This document shows positions 5,055-5,550 of a DNA stretch of 5,550 nucleotides, piece by piece. Position 1 is the stretch's first letter. The number at the start of each line of letters is the position of its first letter. The position numbers and the translations under genes are program-made. The stretch covers positions 1 through 5,550 of the forward strand of contig JAVVFH010000233.1 of NCBI GenBank assembly GCA_032250585.1, written 5' to 3'. Source of the stretch: JAVVFH01 sp032250585 (GTDB taxonomy: Bacteria; Pseudomonadota; Gammaproteobacteria; Xanthomonadales; SZUA-36). A model generated the notes under the pieces. The model did no database searches. It saw nothing but the letters and a program-made list of their open reading frames with translations, and was not told the DNA's origin.

Positions 5055-5550
5055 ATGCGTCCCTTCGAACACCCCGTCAAGTTCACAATTTCCCGCCGCG
5101 AACTGCTGCGCCTGCTGCTGCCGATGGCCGCCTGGCTGCCCGCCCCGCTGATGCTGCTGGCGGCGCGCGACAGCCAAGCCTCCGCTCAACCGGCGGCCTT
5201 CGGCCCGTTCCTCGACACCTTGCTGCCCGGCGACGGAGCCCCGTCTGCGACCAGCTTGGGCGTCGACCGGCAATTGCTGGAACAGGCGCAAAGTGACCCA
5301 CAGCTGGACCGGCTGATCGCCGCTGGCTGCGCCTGGCTGGACCAGCAGGCCCAGGGCCTGGGCTATGCGGACTATGCCGGTCTCGACCAGTCGCGACGCA
5401 TCCTGGTCGTCAGCCGCGCCGAACGCTCGCGGGAGCGTTCCCTGCCGAAGGTCTTTTTCGCGGCCCTGCTGGGGGGATCGGGGTATCTCGTGGCTCAGTC
5501 AGGTCTGGCGATTACCCGGATGACGGGGCTGTCGGAAACCGCAGTGGGCG
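5055..5550 (+). CDS. Tat-exported protein resembling gluconate 2-dehydrogenase subunit 3 (cut by window edge)
   Basis: The 165 visible residues run open to the right edge. The N-terminus has a twin-arginine motif, ISRRELLRLL (12-21), a hydrophobic stretch (19-37) and a likely cleavage after SQASA (44), indicating export of a folded protein to the periplasm. The mature part, FLDTLLPGDGAPSATSLGVD (52-71) and DPQLDRLIAAGCAWLDQQAQ (81-100), resembles gluconate 2-dehydrogenase subunit 3 family proteins. Those are small partners of a flavin-dependent GMC dehydrogenase and are usually Tat-targeted. The part after about residue 132 (FFAALLGGSGYLVAQSG) I do not recognise well. The start is forced: an in-frame TGA at 5019-5021 and no other start codon before ATG 5055. 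No Shine-Dalgarno is seen. The partner dehydrogenase, if any, would lie beyond the window. Confidence 0.72.
   Translation, partial: MRPFEHPVKFTISRRELLRLLLPMAAWLPAPLMLLAARDSQASAQPAAFGPFLDTLLPGDGAPSATSLGVDRQLLEQAQSDPQLDRLIAAGCAWLDQQAQGLGYADYAGLDQSRRILVVSRAERSRERSLPKVFFAALLGGSGYLVAQSGLAITRMTGLSETAVG

Overview
The window is a GC-rich bacterial chromosome segment carrying the translation operon thrS-infC-rpmI-rplT-pheS-pheT. All six genes lie on the minus strand, so the operon reads right to left. The gene order, the protein sequences (ThrRS with an N-terminal TGS domain, IF3, L35, L20, PheRS alpha and beta) and dispersed REP palindromes containing GTGGGAGCGGCTTTAGCC point to a gammaproteobacterium of the Pseudomonas/Xanthomonadales kind. 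The genus cannot be fixed from this window alone.

Layout from operon start to end: a divergent intergenic region (4860-5054) holds back-to-back promoters. It also holds a 9-codon ORF (4947-4976) with four Thr codons and a strong intrinsic terminator (4897-4918), all ahead of thrS (2928-4859). This looks like a threonine-specific attenuator. infC (2406-2924) follows with only one codon between the thrS stop and its rare ATC start. A 226-bp gap with a REP doublet precedes rpmI (1982-2179), which is followed 15 bp later by rplT (1610-1966). A 192-bp gap filled with REP-derived repeats separates rplT from pheS (419-1417). pheT (1-400) starts 18 bp after pheS and runs off the left edge.

On the other side of the intergenic region, on the plus strand, a gene starts at 5055 and runs off the right edge. 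It encodes a probable Tat-exported protein resembling the gluconate 2-dehydrogenase subunit 3 family. Its only possible start lies six bases after a good -10 box, which suggests a leaderless mRNA.

Together the operon supplies two aminoacyl-tRNA synthetases, an initiation factor and two large-subunit ribosomal proteins. Visible control points are the Thr-codon leader with terminator before thrS, the non-AUG start of infC, a structured leader before rpmI, and REP palindromes that could separate expression of the segments. No E. coli-like Phe-rich leader peptide is seen before pheS.
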